From Furcasterigmium furcatum (lineage: Eukaryota > Ascomycota > Sordariomycetes > Glomerellales > Plectosphaerellaceae), in the NCBI GenBank assembly GCA_001599815.1, contig BCIA01000005.1, positions 909,088-973,087 on the forward strand: 64,000 bases of DNA, read 5' to 3'. The translations under genes and the position numbers were made by a program. Positions 42,805-53,386 of this stretch are shown piece after piece. The stretch's first letter is position 1, and each line of letters opens with the position of its first letter. The notes below the pieces were generated by a model, which saw nothing but the letters and a program-made list of their open reading frames with translations, had not been told where the DNA came from and did no database searches.

Positions 42805-44810
42805 ATGTCGGACGGGATCGAACCCAAGGCCTCTACCAACGAGCAGTTCGTGGAGAAGGGCAACGTCCCTGCGAGCCACGATGCTCAGGCTGCTCTCCAC
42901 AGGAACCTCGAGGCCAAGTGAGTCGCCGGATGCTCACAGCATGAGACGGAGCGGTGCTAACAATGTCTGCCCTCAGGATCAAGAACCCCCTCGAAGGCGT
43001 CTCTTACTCCCAGCTCATGAGCGATGTTGAGGAGTTTACGCGCGCGAAGGGACTTGAGGATCACCTCGCCGTCTTTCGGCAGGGTGCCCTCGTTGCCCAG
43101 AACCCCCTCGGCTGGAACGACATCACCGGCCCTGAGGCCCTGAGCGAAGAGCAGAAGGAGGTCCTCCAGAACGAGATCGACCACAAGTGGCGCATGCCCA
43201 CCCAGCTTTTCCTGACCATCTTCACGTGCTCCATTGGTGCGGCTGTCCAGGGCTGGGACCAGACTGGTACCAACGGCGCAAACATCTTCTTCCCTGACGT
43301 CTACGGCATTGGTGACGACAGCACCCGTTCGACGTTCCTCGTCGGCCTTCTCAACGCCGGTCCCTACATCGGCTCTGCTCTGTGCGGCTGCTGGCTGTCT
43401 GACCCTCTCAACCACTACTTCGGCCGTCGTGGTGTCATCTGGTTCTCTGCTCACTTCTGCATCTGGCCCCTGATCGGCTCCGCCTTTTCCCAGAACTGGC
43501 AGCAGCAGCTTGTCAACCGTCTCCTGATGGGTATCGGCATGGGTGTCAAGGCCTCTACCGTCCCTATCTACGCTGCCGAGAACTCCCCCGCTGCCATCCG
43601 TGGTGCCCTCGTCATGTCCTGGCAGATGTGGACTGCCTTCGGTATCTGCCTCGGTACTGCGGTCAACCTGGGCCTGTACAACGCGGCGAACAACTGGCGT
43701 CTCATGCTCGGCGCCCCCTTCCTTCCCGCCGTGCCTCTCCTGGTCCTTATCTACTTCTGCCCAGAGTCGCCTCGTTGGTACATGAAGAAGGACCGCTACC
43801 CCCAGGCCTGGAAGGCCATGTGCAGGCTCCGCCACAACCAGATCCAGGTTGCCCGTGACATGTATGCCATTCACGCCCAGCTCGTGATCGAGCACCAGCT
43901 CCTGGGCAACAGCAACTACATCAGCCGCTTCACCCAGCTCTTCACCATTCCCCGTGTGCGCCGCGCCAACCTTGCTGCCTTCACTGTGTAAGTCTCAGTT
44001 CGCCTCGTTCACAGTCAAGCAAAGCTGACCAAATTCCACAGCATGATTGCCCAGCAGATGTGCGGTATCAACATCATCGCCTTCTACTCCACCACCATCT
44101 TCCGTGAGGCCGGTATGAGCCCCTTCCAGGCCCTCCTCGGCTCTTTCGGCTTCGGTCTCGTCAACTGGCTCTTCGCCTTCCCTGCCTTCTGGACCATCGA
44201 TACCTTTGGAAGGCGTTCGCTTTTGCTGTTCACGTTCCCCCAGATGACGTGGACCCTTCTGGCGGCCGGTCTCTGCACCCTGATCGACAAGCAGTACGAC
44301 ACCCTGCGCCTGGTCCTGGTGGCCTTCTTCGTCTACCTGTTCGGCGCCTTCTACTCGCCCGGCGAAGGTCCCGTGCCCTTCACCTACTCGGCCGAGGTCT
44401 ACCCGCTGTCTCATCGTGAGGTCGGCATGGGCTTCGCCGTCGCGACGTGTCTCTTCTGGGCGTCCATCCTCGGCATGACCTTCCCCTTCCTCCTCAGGCG
44501 TCTGGGCACCGTCGGCGCGTTCGGCCTCTACGCCGGCTTCAACGTCGTCGCGTTCGTCATGATCTTCTTCTGGGTGCCCGAGACCAAGCAGCGCACCCTC
44601 GAGGAGCTCGACTACGTCTTCGCCGTCCCCACCAGCAAGTTCGGCTCGTACCAGGTCCGCGAGGCCCTGCCCTGGTGGTTCAAGCGCTGGGTCCTCTTCA
44701 GGAAGGACGCCCAGCTCAAGCCGCTGTACCAGTTCGCCGAGCCCGCCGCGCCCATCGCCCGCACCGACAGCTCCGACAGGCCGGCCTCCGAGGAGGAGAA
44801 GAAGGCCTAA
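42805..44810 (+). CDS. MFS sugar (hexose/polyol type) transporter
   Basis: Exons are 42805-42917, 42977-43987 and 44042-44810 (introns of 59 and 54 nt), giving 630 residues. After a 100-residue cytoplasmic N-terminus come 12 predicted helices. Sugar-porter signatures: HYFGRRGVIW, YAAENSPAAIRGALVMSWQM, PESPRWYMKKDR before the central loop, QQMCGINIIAFYS at helix 7, TFGRRSLLLF, and PETKQRTLEELDYVF after helix 12. The long N-terminus and overall pattern resemble a widespread fungal group of putative sugar/inositol transporters with unclear substrates. Codon use is extremely biased to C-ending codons, suggesting high expression. It should sit in the plasma membrane as a proton symporter or facilitator. 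Confidence 0.9.
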
Positions 44811-46389
44811 GTGTGTCGCGTCACCTCGGATGATTGATTGGCGCTGCGATACCCAGATGCGTGCTTGTTAGCCCTCCCTCCGTCTGTTTTCCTGATACAC
44901 CCGGGCTGTGATTCGGCGCGGGGAAAGCGTCACCAGCCCACCTATTATTACCTTTTAAAGCTTTTATACCCTGTAGACTATTTGTAGATCAATACAAGAC
45001 GGTCTCGACTCACATGTGTTCGTCTCTCGATGATCCCGCTGATCCTGCTGCCGATATCGCCCTCGCGCTCCCTTGCGCAGGGACGACGCCACCGCGCGTA
45101 CAGGTCAACAGGTTTACCTGCCCTGCATTGCCTGCCAACCTCCAAACCTGCACATGGCTCCTTCGGGGGAACGAGCCTGACATGCGTCAGAAACCGCTGC
45201 ATAATACGGTATGTCCTCAGACGCTGTTCGCTCGGGACCGAGCTGGATGCCCCAGTGCGAAAACCATGCAGATCAATCACCCCCGTTGCACGTCGTCCGG
45301 TTTAGCTCCAGGCCGTAAGCCACGCCAGGGCGGCGCCTAGCCAGAAAGGGGACACTCCCGAGGGTGCTTGATTTCCGGGAGGCGCCCACTCCCCAAGCTC
45401 TGCTCAGTTCTACCCGCGGGAGGATGACTGACCCCAGCGCGTGTCGTGTGCCCGCCTCCAGCTGCGATTACGCGCACCTGTGGCCGATTTGCCATCTCCA
45501 GCGTGGGATGCCGTATGAGGAGGTCATTACGCCCCTTGACGGAGGATCGGCCCTGCGAGCACAGCATTTCCCTGACAAAGGCCATCCTGTGCCCTGCTTC
45601 TCCACGGGCCAAGACTCGTTGACAATCTCCCCACCGTTTCACGGCTAAGGCCACGGCAGCTGTGGTCCCTGCAACGTTGCCCGTCCGGGGGGGCATGCGC
45701 CAAGCGGCGCTACAATCCTCGGCGTTCTGCGAGTCAGGGATTCCGGCGGGCGTTTTCGACGACGAGCGCTCGAGGGCAGGCTGGCGTCTTGCCGGATGAA
45801 TACAAGTACAGGTGCGTGTGAGCAAGCAGGCGCAGGGCGTGGGCATGACAGCCGTCGCGCCGTTGGTGATTTTGCTGTGCCGCCAGTGCGCAGCAGATGA
45901 CGCGGGGTTGGCCCCGAAAGTTGCCGCGCGGCGGTCAGGCTGTTGGCGTTTCTAGCACAGGCCAGACAGAGCCCCCCCGAGATCTGGGGTTGAGACATCC
46001 TCCGGAAAGGCTGCTGCTGCTGCTGCTGGCCGGCTTGCGATGTGGCTTCCGGACGGCAGCGAAGTGGCGTCGTCTTGTTCCGGTCGAAGAGACCCGGTTG
46101 CCGGACGCCGGCGTCCGTTTCGACCGTGCCGTCCTATCCCCCATGGGCGGCACACACGGATGGGGAGATGCTCACGGGGTCGGGTGGCTAACATCCAGCC
46201 ACCTTCGTACGCCAAGGCCTTCCTTGCGGGGAAGGCGATACGGTGCCCGAAGGAATCAAAGCAAGCAGGATGGACGTCTCACAGAAGCCTCGATATGCCG
46301 GCGCTAGTAGTATGATGCGTCTGCCTTCATGCGGTCATGGCCACGCGATGTCACCCGGGCCGGTTGATACCGTTCGTCTCCCCCAAACG
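44811..46389. other. Convergent intergenic, 1.6 kb
   Basis: 3' flanks of the transporter and the HAUS3-like gene. Contains a short (GCT)n run near 46010-46030. No gene is seen. Confidence 0.5.
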
Positions 46390-48222
46390 CTACTGCGTCC
46401 ACCGTTCCAGCATCTCCTTCTGCTTCTCGCTTGCCCCGTGCTTCCTCGCCCTTCCCTTGGCGACAATCTCCTCGGCCTCGTCCACGCGCTCCTTGGCCTT
46501 GGCCACCTCTTGTCCGAGGACGACGATGGACCCCTCAATCTCCGGGTCGAGGAGCTTAACCTCGTCTCCAAAGGGACTTTCGGCGAGCACGCTGTCGCGC
46601 AGGAGTTGGACGGCGCGCCGCGCATCTTCGAGGTGAGCCATGGCCGCGCGCTCAAACGATTCCTGGGCGCTGTACGCCATGTCGCGTGACTTGACCTCCC
46701 TCTCCTCTTGGCTGCGCGCCAATGCTGCCACCGTATCCAGGCCGTTGGGTAGCTCTGTGGAGTCTAAGGGTACTGCGAGCAGACGCACGAGGGTCTCAAG
46801 GGGCCCATCTTCTGGCACCACCCCTGACGACCGGCGACGCCGGTGACCTGGACCTGGGGTGCTGGTGGGCGCATGCGCGGTGGATCGTGGCCGCACGGGG
46901 GAGACGGGTTGCGGGGGGGCTTGCTGTGCGTTTGGAGAAGCAACGGGCAGGGAGAGCTCCGCTCTCGTTGCCTCCACTAGTCCTGCCGTCGCCGCTTGGT
47001 GCGAGCGGACCGTCTCTGCATGCGAGGACAGGCTTGTGATGTGACAGAGGAGGTAGTCGAGACATGCGTTGACCTGAGAGGATGAGCATATGCCGAGACG
47101 TCTCGTTCTTCAGGGACTTACATAGACAACTGCCACCGCAGAGCGGCCCAGGGAGTGGCCGTTTCTCTCGGAGACGGACCTGAGGGCTGGCTCGAGGTAC
47201 TCCTGCTCCACCGACATCTGTGCGACAGGTAGCGTCTCGGCATACAACGACTCCACCTCTTCTTGGAGTGCCTTGACTTCCTCTGCCGAGACTGGTTCCG
47301 CGTAATCATCTCGCTGGGCTGACAAGAGCGCATCGAGGTATACTCTGTCGAGCTTGGTGCGGATCGTTTCCACCGTGAATTTGATGAGCCTAGACACCAT
47401 TAGGATAATGCTCTCACGCTGACAGAACATAAGCCACTCACCTCATGCAGGTCTCCCTCAGATTCTGCACGTTTTCCTTTTCCTCCGGGTCTTCCGGTTC
47501 CAGCTCATGCCCGAGTTTCTGCAAGCTGGACAGCAGCTTGTCGTCAGACTGGAGAAGGCCGTCGACGACTTGGCCGAGGTTAACTCCGGCGGCGGCGGAT
47601 TGCTGTTCGAGGTCTGTGGTCCTGTATCCAAGTGCCTGGTTAAGCTCTTCGACCTGTCATATCACCTGATCAGCAGTCCGAAAGGCTGGGCATGCAGGGT
47701 ATCAGCAACGGACCTTTGAGAGTGCCTGTCTGCGCATCGACGCTTGTCTCAATGACCGCTGGACCTCCAGGTCGAATCGGGCCTTGTTGGCATTCCTGAC
47801 GCCGCCGACCAGCTTATTCAAGGCATTTTGATGCTGCTGAAGGACCTCCGTCTGTTTCGTGATCTCCGCGGTGGACTTCTCGAGTTGCTGGATGGCTGTT
47901 GTGAGTTCAGGCTCAGCCACGGCCTGTACTAAGGCGAGGTCCTGGGAGGCGACCAATTGGTCCACCAGACCGAGTTCGTCGAGCGATGAGTACCTGAAGC
48001 AGTTGGTGATGGGCGTTCGAGACGGTGGGTGGGCGGGGAGTCATCTTACAGGGCAAGTTCATCCTTTGACAGCAGATTATCGCTTCCAGCATGTAGCTGC
48101 AGCCATTCTCTGAAGGCAGTGCCGTGGTCTGGGTCTTCGAGGGCATCCTGCAGGACGGCCTCGTTCAGTCCGGTGTCTCTGTGATACCTGCCGAGAAGAC
48201 CTCTGAGAGTTTGGGAGTCCAT
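46390..48222 (-). CDS. Coiled-coil protein, probable HAUS3-like augmin subunit
   Basis: Five exons: 48222-48050, 47993-47714, 47653-47442, 47389-47122, 47073-46390, giving 538 residues; every join restores a continuous frame. The N-terminus (TAFREWLQLHAGSDNLLSKD then ELALYSSLDELG) resembles the HAUS3 start, where a W-containing segment is followed by NVLSE.EL. It is followed by long heptad regions (about 90-300) and a Pro/Ser-rich linker (about 340-385), then a final coiled coil ending QKEMLERWTQ. Augmin recruits gamma-tubulin to spindle microtubules; filamentous fungi have it although yeasts do not. Gene structure is strong. The augmin identity rests on weak motif resemblance; another spindle or kinetochore coiled-coil protein is possible. 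Confidence 0.7.
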
Positions 48223-50422
48223 GTTGCGAGGCCTCGGCGTCGATTCTCAGTTAGATATGGCGCAGGTGAGGTCAATGTGAGTTCATGGGAGCTTTGATGG
48301 GCCAGAAGGTTGTTGGTGTGCCTGGACTCGGGCCTAGCGGAGTTCTTAGACAAGGCGACGCTGTTGGACGATTGCCTCCGTGATTGCGGACCTCAGGATA
48401 CCGCATGCGACGAATTCCACCGCTCGGGACAACCTTCCGTCAGGGGTGAGAGGGCCGTGGCGCGTGGCCTTCGGCTAAGAAGCTTCTCAGGTGTGAGGCC
48501 GACTTTGTGTACCACCAGCCCGAAGAGCGGCAGGGTGATTGGACGCGCTGTGGCGGCCGCGAACCGAGACACGGGGAGAGCCTATTGCCGGGAGAGCAGA
48601 GTGAGCCCGTCCACAGCATCCGAAATGGCACCACTCAGGCCACACCGCCGAGAATTTGCAGGTCCAGGCGGGTATATGTCTTCGAGAACCGCGTCTGGCC
48701 GGTCTGGGCAAGGCTCGAGTTGCCGGGGCTGTGCTGGCGGAGGTGGTGCTTGATCTGGCGGTAAGGGGGCGCGGCTCATGCGGACCGTTGACGCCGCAGG
48801 CGAGCCAGCACGTTTCCCAGGAGGCTCCTGAGCGTTTGCAAACAGGCGACGGCGGGTGAGTGAGTGAGTGAGGAGTGAGTGAAGGTCAAGATGTCGTCGA
48901 GCAAACAAGCGGTGGCCAATCAGTGGCTCTCCTGCTTACTTAAGGCGGACGACAGATGCACCTGCCGACACCTGCAAGGGACCACTCTAAGGGACGGGAC
49001 GGGCGGCAACGGGCAGGGGCGTCCCTGAGCCCATAGGTACGTACCTCTCTCACCTCTCTTCTTGACTGCCCGTCTCTCCCTCTCCTTCATCCTCCCGCTA
49101 CCACCAGTCATAAAACAAAGTTGACGGCTACCAGCGCCGTGCTCTCAAATCAGCTGCTAGCCCCTATTTTTACCTTGTTTACAGCGGCGGGCACGCCACA
49201 TGCCGCCTGCATTCATCCGCTGCTTGTGCGGACACTTTCCTTGCCGACTCCGTTTGCTGATGGAGACAACAGAGCTTGCTTTCTCTTCATCGCCCCTCGA
49301 TTGATTCGGTCCCGACTGCCGATCATACTATCGAGGCGCATGCAGGCGACGGGAGTAGGCGTCTGCGGCAACTAGAAGGCAACCGCTGGCCTCTGGGGCA
49401 CGGTTGGGGTAACAAGGTTGCGTCTGTCACTAATGTGGTGTCCGGATCGAAGATGCGTCCAGACCGCCATCAACTGGTGATTTCATGCCGGGCCCAGAAG
49501 AAGAAGAAACTTCGAAGAGATCACGAAGGCAAATTCAGCTCCCTCCTCCGTGTTGCACTATCTCGATGCTGGTCCCGTCAGCTAGAGTCTCTCCGATACG
49601 CCGATGCCTGCTGTTCCTGATGATGCCATGCCGCGGCCCTGGGATGACAAACGACGTCAATAATCAGGCGGTTCTCGTGGCTTTAAGCTGCCGACTTGCT
49701 GTGTTTGTCCCCTCTGGTCTGTGCTCTCAGGGCGGACATGTCCCATCCCATGTCGCCTGCTCGTGGTTCCCTCCTCCTCCACCGCCGCCTACCCGAACCC
49801 TCGACGTTCCTGTCTCGATCCGAAGGCGAACAAATCCGGTTCTCCGGCGCCCCTTCATCCGCTGCCCGGAGCACTACCGCCGGGAACGGGAGGTCTGTTC
49901 TTGTTGATCCTCCAGCCAGCCAGCCCAATCATCTCCTGCCTTGACCCCGACCCGGGCTCAAGCGTTTGCAGCCATCGTCCCAAGACTCTCGCCCCTGCTT
50001 GGCGTGGCTGGGCCGGAGCACAAGCCAAGCTCCTGTCAACTCTTGATCTCTCTCTATCCCATTATCTATCTGCAATGCTCCGAGATGCGTGGAGATGGAC
50101 TTCCATCTGGGGCCGCCTCTGACGTGTCTGTCTGGCGGGCCTGCTTCACCACCCGCGAGAGGCAGGACAGACAGACACCAAGACAAACCCATGTGTAACT
50201 CACCCATAAAGACTGGCAAGTGGGGTCCCCTACTGACGTTCCATCTTACCTACTCCTGTCACCATTGCACGCACCAAAATGATGCCATGTACCATCTCCC
50301 CCCGTCTGCCTTGATCTCTGAGCAACATTACGTTGATCTCTTGCCCCGCTGCTGTGCTGCGACCCCTAGTCCTACCGACCTTCGGCTCGCCGAAGACGCT
50401 CGCAAGGGGGGCGGAGGCCGTC
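48223..50422. other. Divergent intergenic, 2.2 kb
   Basis: Between the starts of the HAUS3-like and LrgA/LrgB-type genes. Contains a short GAGT tandem run near 48855-48880. No open frame shows coding bias. Confidence 0.5.
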
Positions 50423-52425
50423 ATGAGCTGTTTGCTCCATGATATAACCGGCCTGCTCGGGCGATGTCTGAGACAGATTGCAGATCATGCCACCAGCTTC
50501 CCCTTCCCGCGCTTCCGAGTCAGATTCAGATTCAGATTCCCAATGTGGACGCAGCAAAGCCCTGTCGAGCAGACGACGTGCCGGGCACATGTCCGCGTCG
50601 CCGCCGATCGTGCACAGGAGCTCCTCTGGGTCGCCGTCATCTTCCTCCTCAGCGAGGTCCTGATATGGGCCCTCCACCTCCTTCTCAGGCCGGCGGGCCT
50701 CGAGTTCCTGTCGTCCATCATAGGCATGGTTGTCGTTTTCGTCGTCATGGAGGTTCTCGGCCGGTGTTTGCGAGGCACAAACGAGTTCTACACGCATAGA
50801 ATCAAGCCAAAGGTAGGCGCCGGCACTCCCTGCTTGAGGCACTCCCTATTTACTTGACTTGTTGGTTCATGCTAACACGACCAGGTCGACTTTCTTAATA
50901 AGAATATGGGCCTCGGCTTCGCGGTGCCGCTCGTGGCCATCGACAACCAGGATTCTCTTGGTGGCGAGGGAATTGGCAAGGTCATCGGAACCTTCGGTGA
51001 GCCTTCACCACTGCCATATCATCGAGCTTCAGATCGCTGACTATCGCAGTCACAACCAACGCCATCTTCTGGGTCTTGGTCTTCGTGATCGCCCTGGGCC
51101 TGGCCGTCGCTTTCATGACGCTGCCACGCCCACGATGGTCCCCCGGGGAGGTGCCGGCCATACAAGAGCCTGACGATAACCGATCAAGCTGGATCCCCGA
51201 AGAACCACCCCGACTGGATCTCCCGGCTCCCGTCTTCAATAGGAGGCTGTCCGACGCCGTGACCCTCCAGAACTCAGTCATCGGGTACCAGACCGACAAG
51301 GAAGCCGCCCTAGGCTTCGAATCGCGGACTGTCTCTGTCTACTTGACTGACAGCGAGTGCCCAACACCAATGCCACGCCTGGAACCTAGAGCACAACAAC
51401 TCCCACCTCTGTCACATGCTGCCGGGCCAACAACAATAGAAACCTGCTACCTTATCCTTCTTTTTGTCTTCTTCGTGATCACGGTGGGCATTCCGGTATC
51501 TTTGTTCGCGGGCGACGACCGTCTTCTCGATAGCTGCATGCTCTGGTTTACCTGGATCACCAGCACACGGCTTCAACGCACCCTATCTGCCCATTCGCAT
51601 CAAGCTGGCACCTCGACGATGCTGTTTAACATGAAGAGGACTGCGACGACCCTACTCAACCCTGTCCTTCTGACAACGCTGTGTCTGACAGCGTACACAC
51701 GCGCCAAGTCATCTGCCACCTCCAAGCCTCTGTCGGAGATCCTCGACAACTTCTCCTCCGGAACCTCCCTGTCCGACTTGTGGTCCTTCCTCGCCGACCC
51801 CGCGGCGTACCCCTTAAAGCCAAACCATCCCGCCTACTTCGGCGCCGGAGACGCCGCCCTCGCGATGCTCGAGGTCGGAATCGTCGTCTGGGGCTTCAAG
51901 CTGTACGAGTGCAGACGCCAGCTCGCCTCCCGCGCCGGCCTCGCCGTCGTCGTCGTCTCCGCAGCCACCGCCGCCATCAACGTCTTCGTGTCGAGCCTGC
52001 TCGGAAAGGGCAACGATCTCGCCGCCCCCGAGGCGCTGGCGTTCGCGGCGCGCAGCACGACCCTGGCGCTCGCGAGGCCGGCGGTCGAAGCGCTGGGCGG
52101 GAACCAGGTCGTCAACGCTGCGCTCGTGGTCAGCAACGGGATCCTCGGTCAACTGCTTTACCCTTTCGTCCTTGGCCGGCTGGGCTTGGACCAGCGGCAG
52201 GACGAGGCCGGCGAGGGCGAGGAGCGTGACGAGGCTCGGGTCATCGCGGCGGGCACGTCGATTGGCATCAATGGCGCCGCCATGGGTGTGGCCTACCTCT
52301 ACGAGCGGAAGAACAGGGCAGCGCCGTACGCGGTGCTGTCCATGACGGTGTTCGGAGTCATGACGGTGGTGTTCACTGCCGTTGAGCCCTTCACGAGCAC
52401 ATTGGCAACTTTGATGAGAGCATGA
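50423..52425 (+). CDS. LrgA/LrgB-type membrane protein (fungal relative of PLGG1)
   Basis: Exons are 50423-50812, 50885-50996 and 51050-52425, giving 625 residues; an alternative start is the ATG at 50543 (585 residues). The N-terminal half has four hydrophobic helices in LrgA style (LLWVAVIFLLSEVLIWALHL, GMVVVFVVMEVLGRCL, NMGLGFAVPLVAI). After a polar loop the C-terminal half matches LrgB: NPVLLTTLCLTAYTR, GDAALAMLEVGIVVWGFKLY, STTLALARPAVEALGG, VVSNGILGQLLYPFVLGRLG and AAGTSIGINGAAMGVAYLYE. In plants the LrgAB fusion PLGG1 exports glycolate and glycerate from chloroplasts; bacterial LrgAB carries pyruvate and affects lysis. The fungal substrate is unknown. A short AGATTC repeat (50521-50540) encodes an Arg/Phe run just before the second candidate start. 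Confidence 0.82.
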
Positions 52426-52717
52426 CGAGTGCTCTAAGCTGCATTTGGCGGGTGGTTCTTCTTTGGCGGCTTCTTGCGGAAAACACATTCCAAGGCGTTG
52501 GGACTGATTTGCTGGCGTTTCGAGATTGGGGTTTGGGCCGGGCATGAGTTGCAAGCATACAAGCATACAAGCATAGCGAGGCACGATGACGAGTGTAGAT
52601 GAGACGATGAGCATTTCCAGCTTCAACAAGTCAATAAGACGGCTTTTGGTATCCATGAATCCCCCGGTATTCGCGACAGCTTCGCCTCCGTGTTTTCTTC
52701 TCTCCGCACCGACGTAT

Positions 52718-53386
52718 CTATTCCAACCTGTCGCACGAATGTCAGCATCTTCTCACCGGAAACATCACGCGCGCCGCCAGGACGTACCTCTCGATCAAGT
52801 GCAGCCCGCTGGCCGTCTCGACCACGTCGCTCAGCTGGCCGGGCTCGAGGGCGAAGGCGGCGACCTCGAACTCCTTCTGCATGTCGCCCTTTCCGAAGTA
52901 TCCCAGGTCACCGCGCTTCCTCGCGCTGGAGCAGTCGCTCTCCTCGACGGCGAGGTCGCCGAGGGACGCCTCGCCGGCCTTGATGGCGCGCTGGAACTTG
53001 CGGATGCGGACCTCGGCGTCGTCGCGGGTGCGCTCGATGTTGGGCTCGCGCCAGGAGGAGGGGCGGCGGGAGCCCTGGTGCTTGACGAGGAGGTGGGCGG
53101 CGCGGATCTTGCCCTCGGGGGCGGCGCCGGGGTAGGGGGCCGGGTTGGGGCCGGACTGGGAGTGGTGCGCGGCCATGTAGGCCTTGAGCTTCTCGACGTC
53201 GGCGCCGGCGGGGGGTTCCCAGCGGGAGATCTTCTCGACGGTGTTGAAGTAGTAGGGGAGGTTCTTGGAGTTGGAGTGGCGGACCTCCCAGTTGGGCGGC
53301 AGTCCTGCGTCGGCCTGGGGCGGGTGTTAGTTAGCTGCATGTAGCCGTGATATGGGAGCCGAGGATGGGAGGATGCGACTTGCCAT
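52718..53386 (-). CDS. pin1: Parvulin prolyl isomerase Pin1/Ess1
   Basis: Exons are 53386-53384 (just the ATG), 53314-52788 and 52727-52718, giving 179 residues. Splicing gives M|ADAGLPPNWEV… at the start and …GLHLIER|LE at the end, both canonical for Pin1. The WW domain (residues about 5-38) has both tryptophans (NWEVRHSNSKNLPYYFN and ISRWEPP). The parvulin domain shows AAHLLVKHQGSRRPSSWRE, EESDCSSARKRGDLGYFGKG, MQKEFEVAAFALEPGQLS and TASGLHLIER, including the phosphate-binding basic loop and active-site Cys. Pin1/Ess1 isomerises pSer/Thr-Pro bonds, notably in the RNA polymerase II tail. The first intron would use a GC donor (ATG|GCAAGT). Confidence 0.92.

Noticed and set aside
42957..43895. 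312-codon minus-strand frame opposite the sugar transporter
   Set aside because: Antisense shadow of the highly biased transporter exon.
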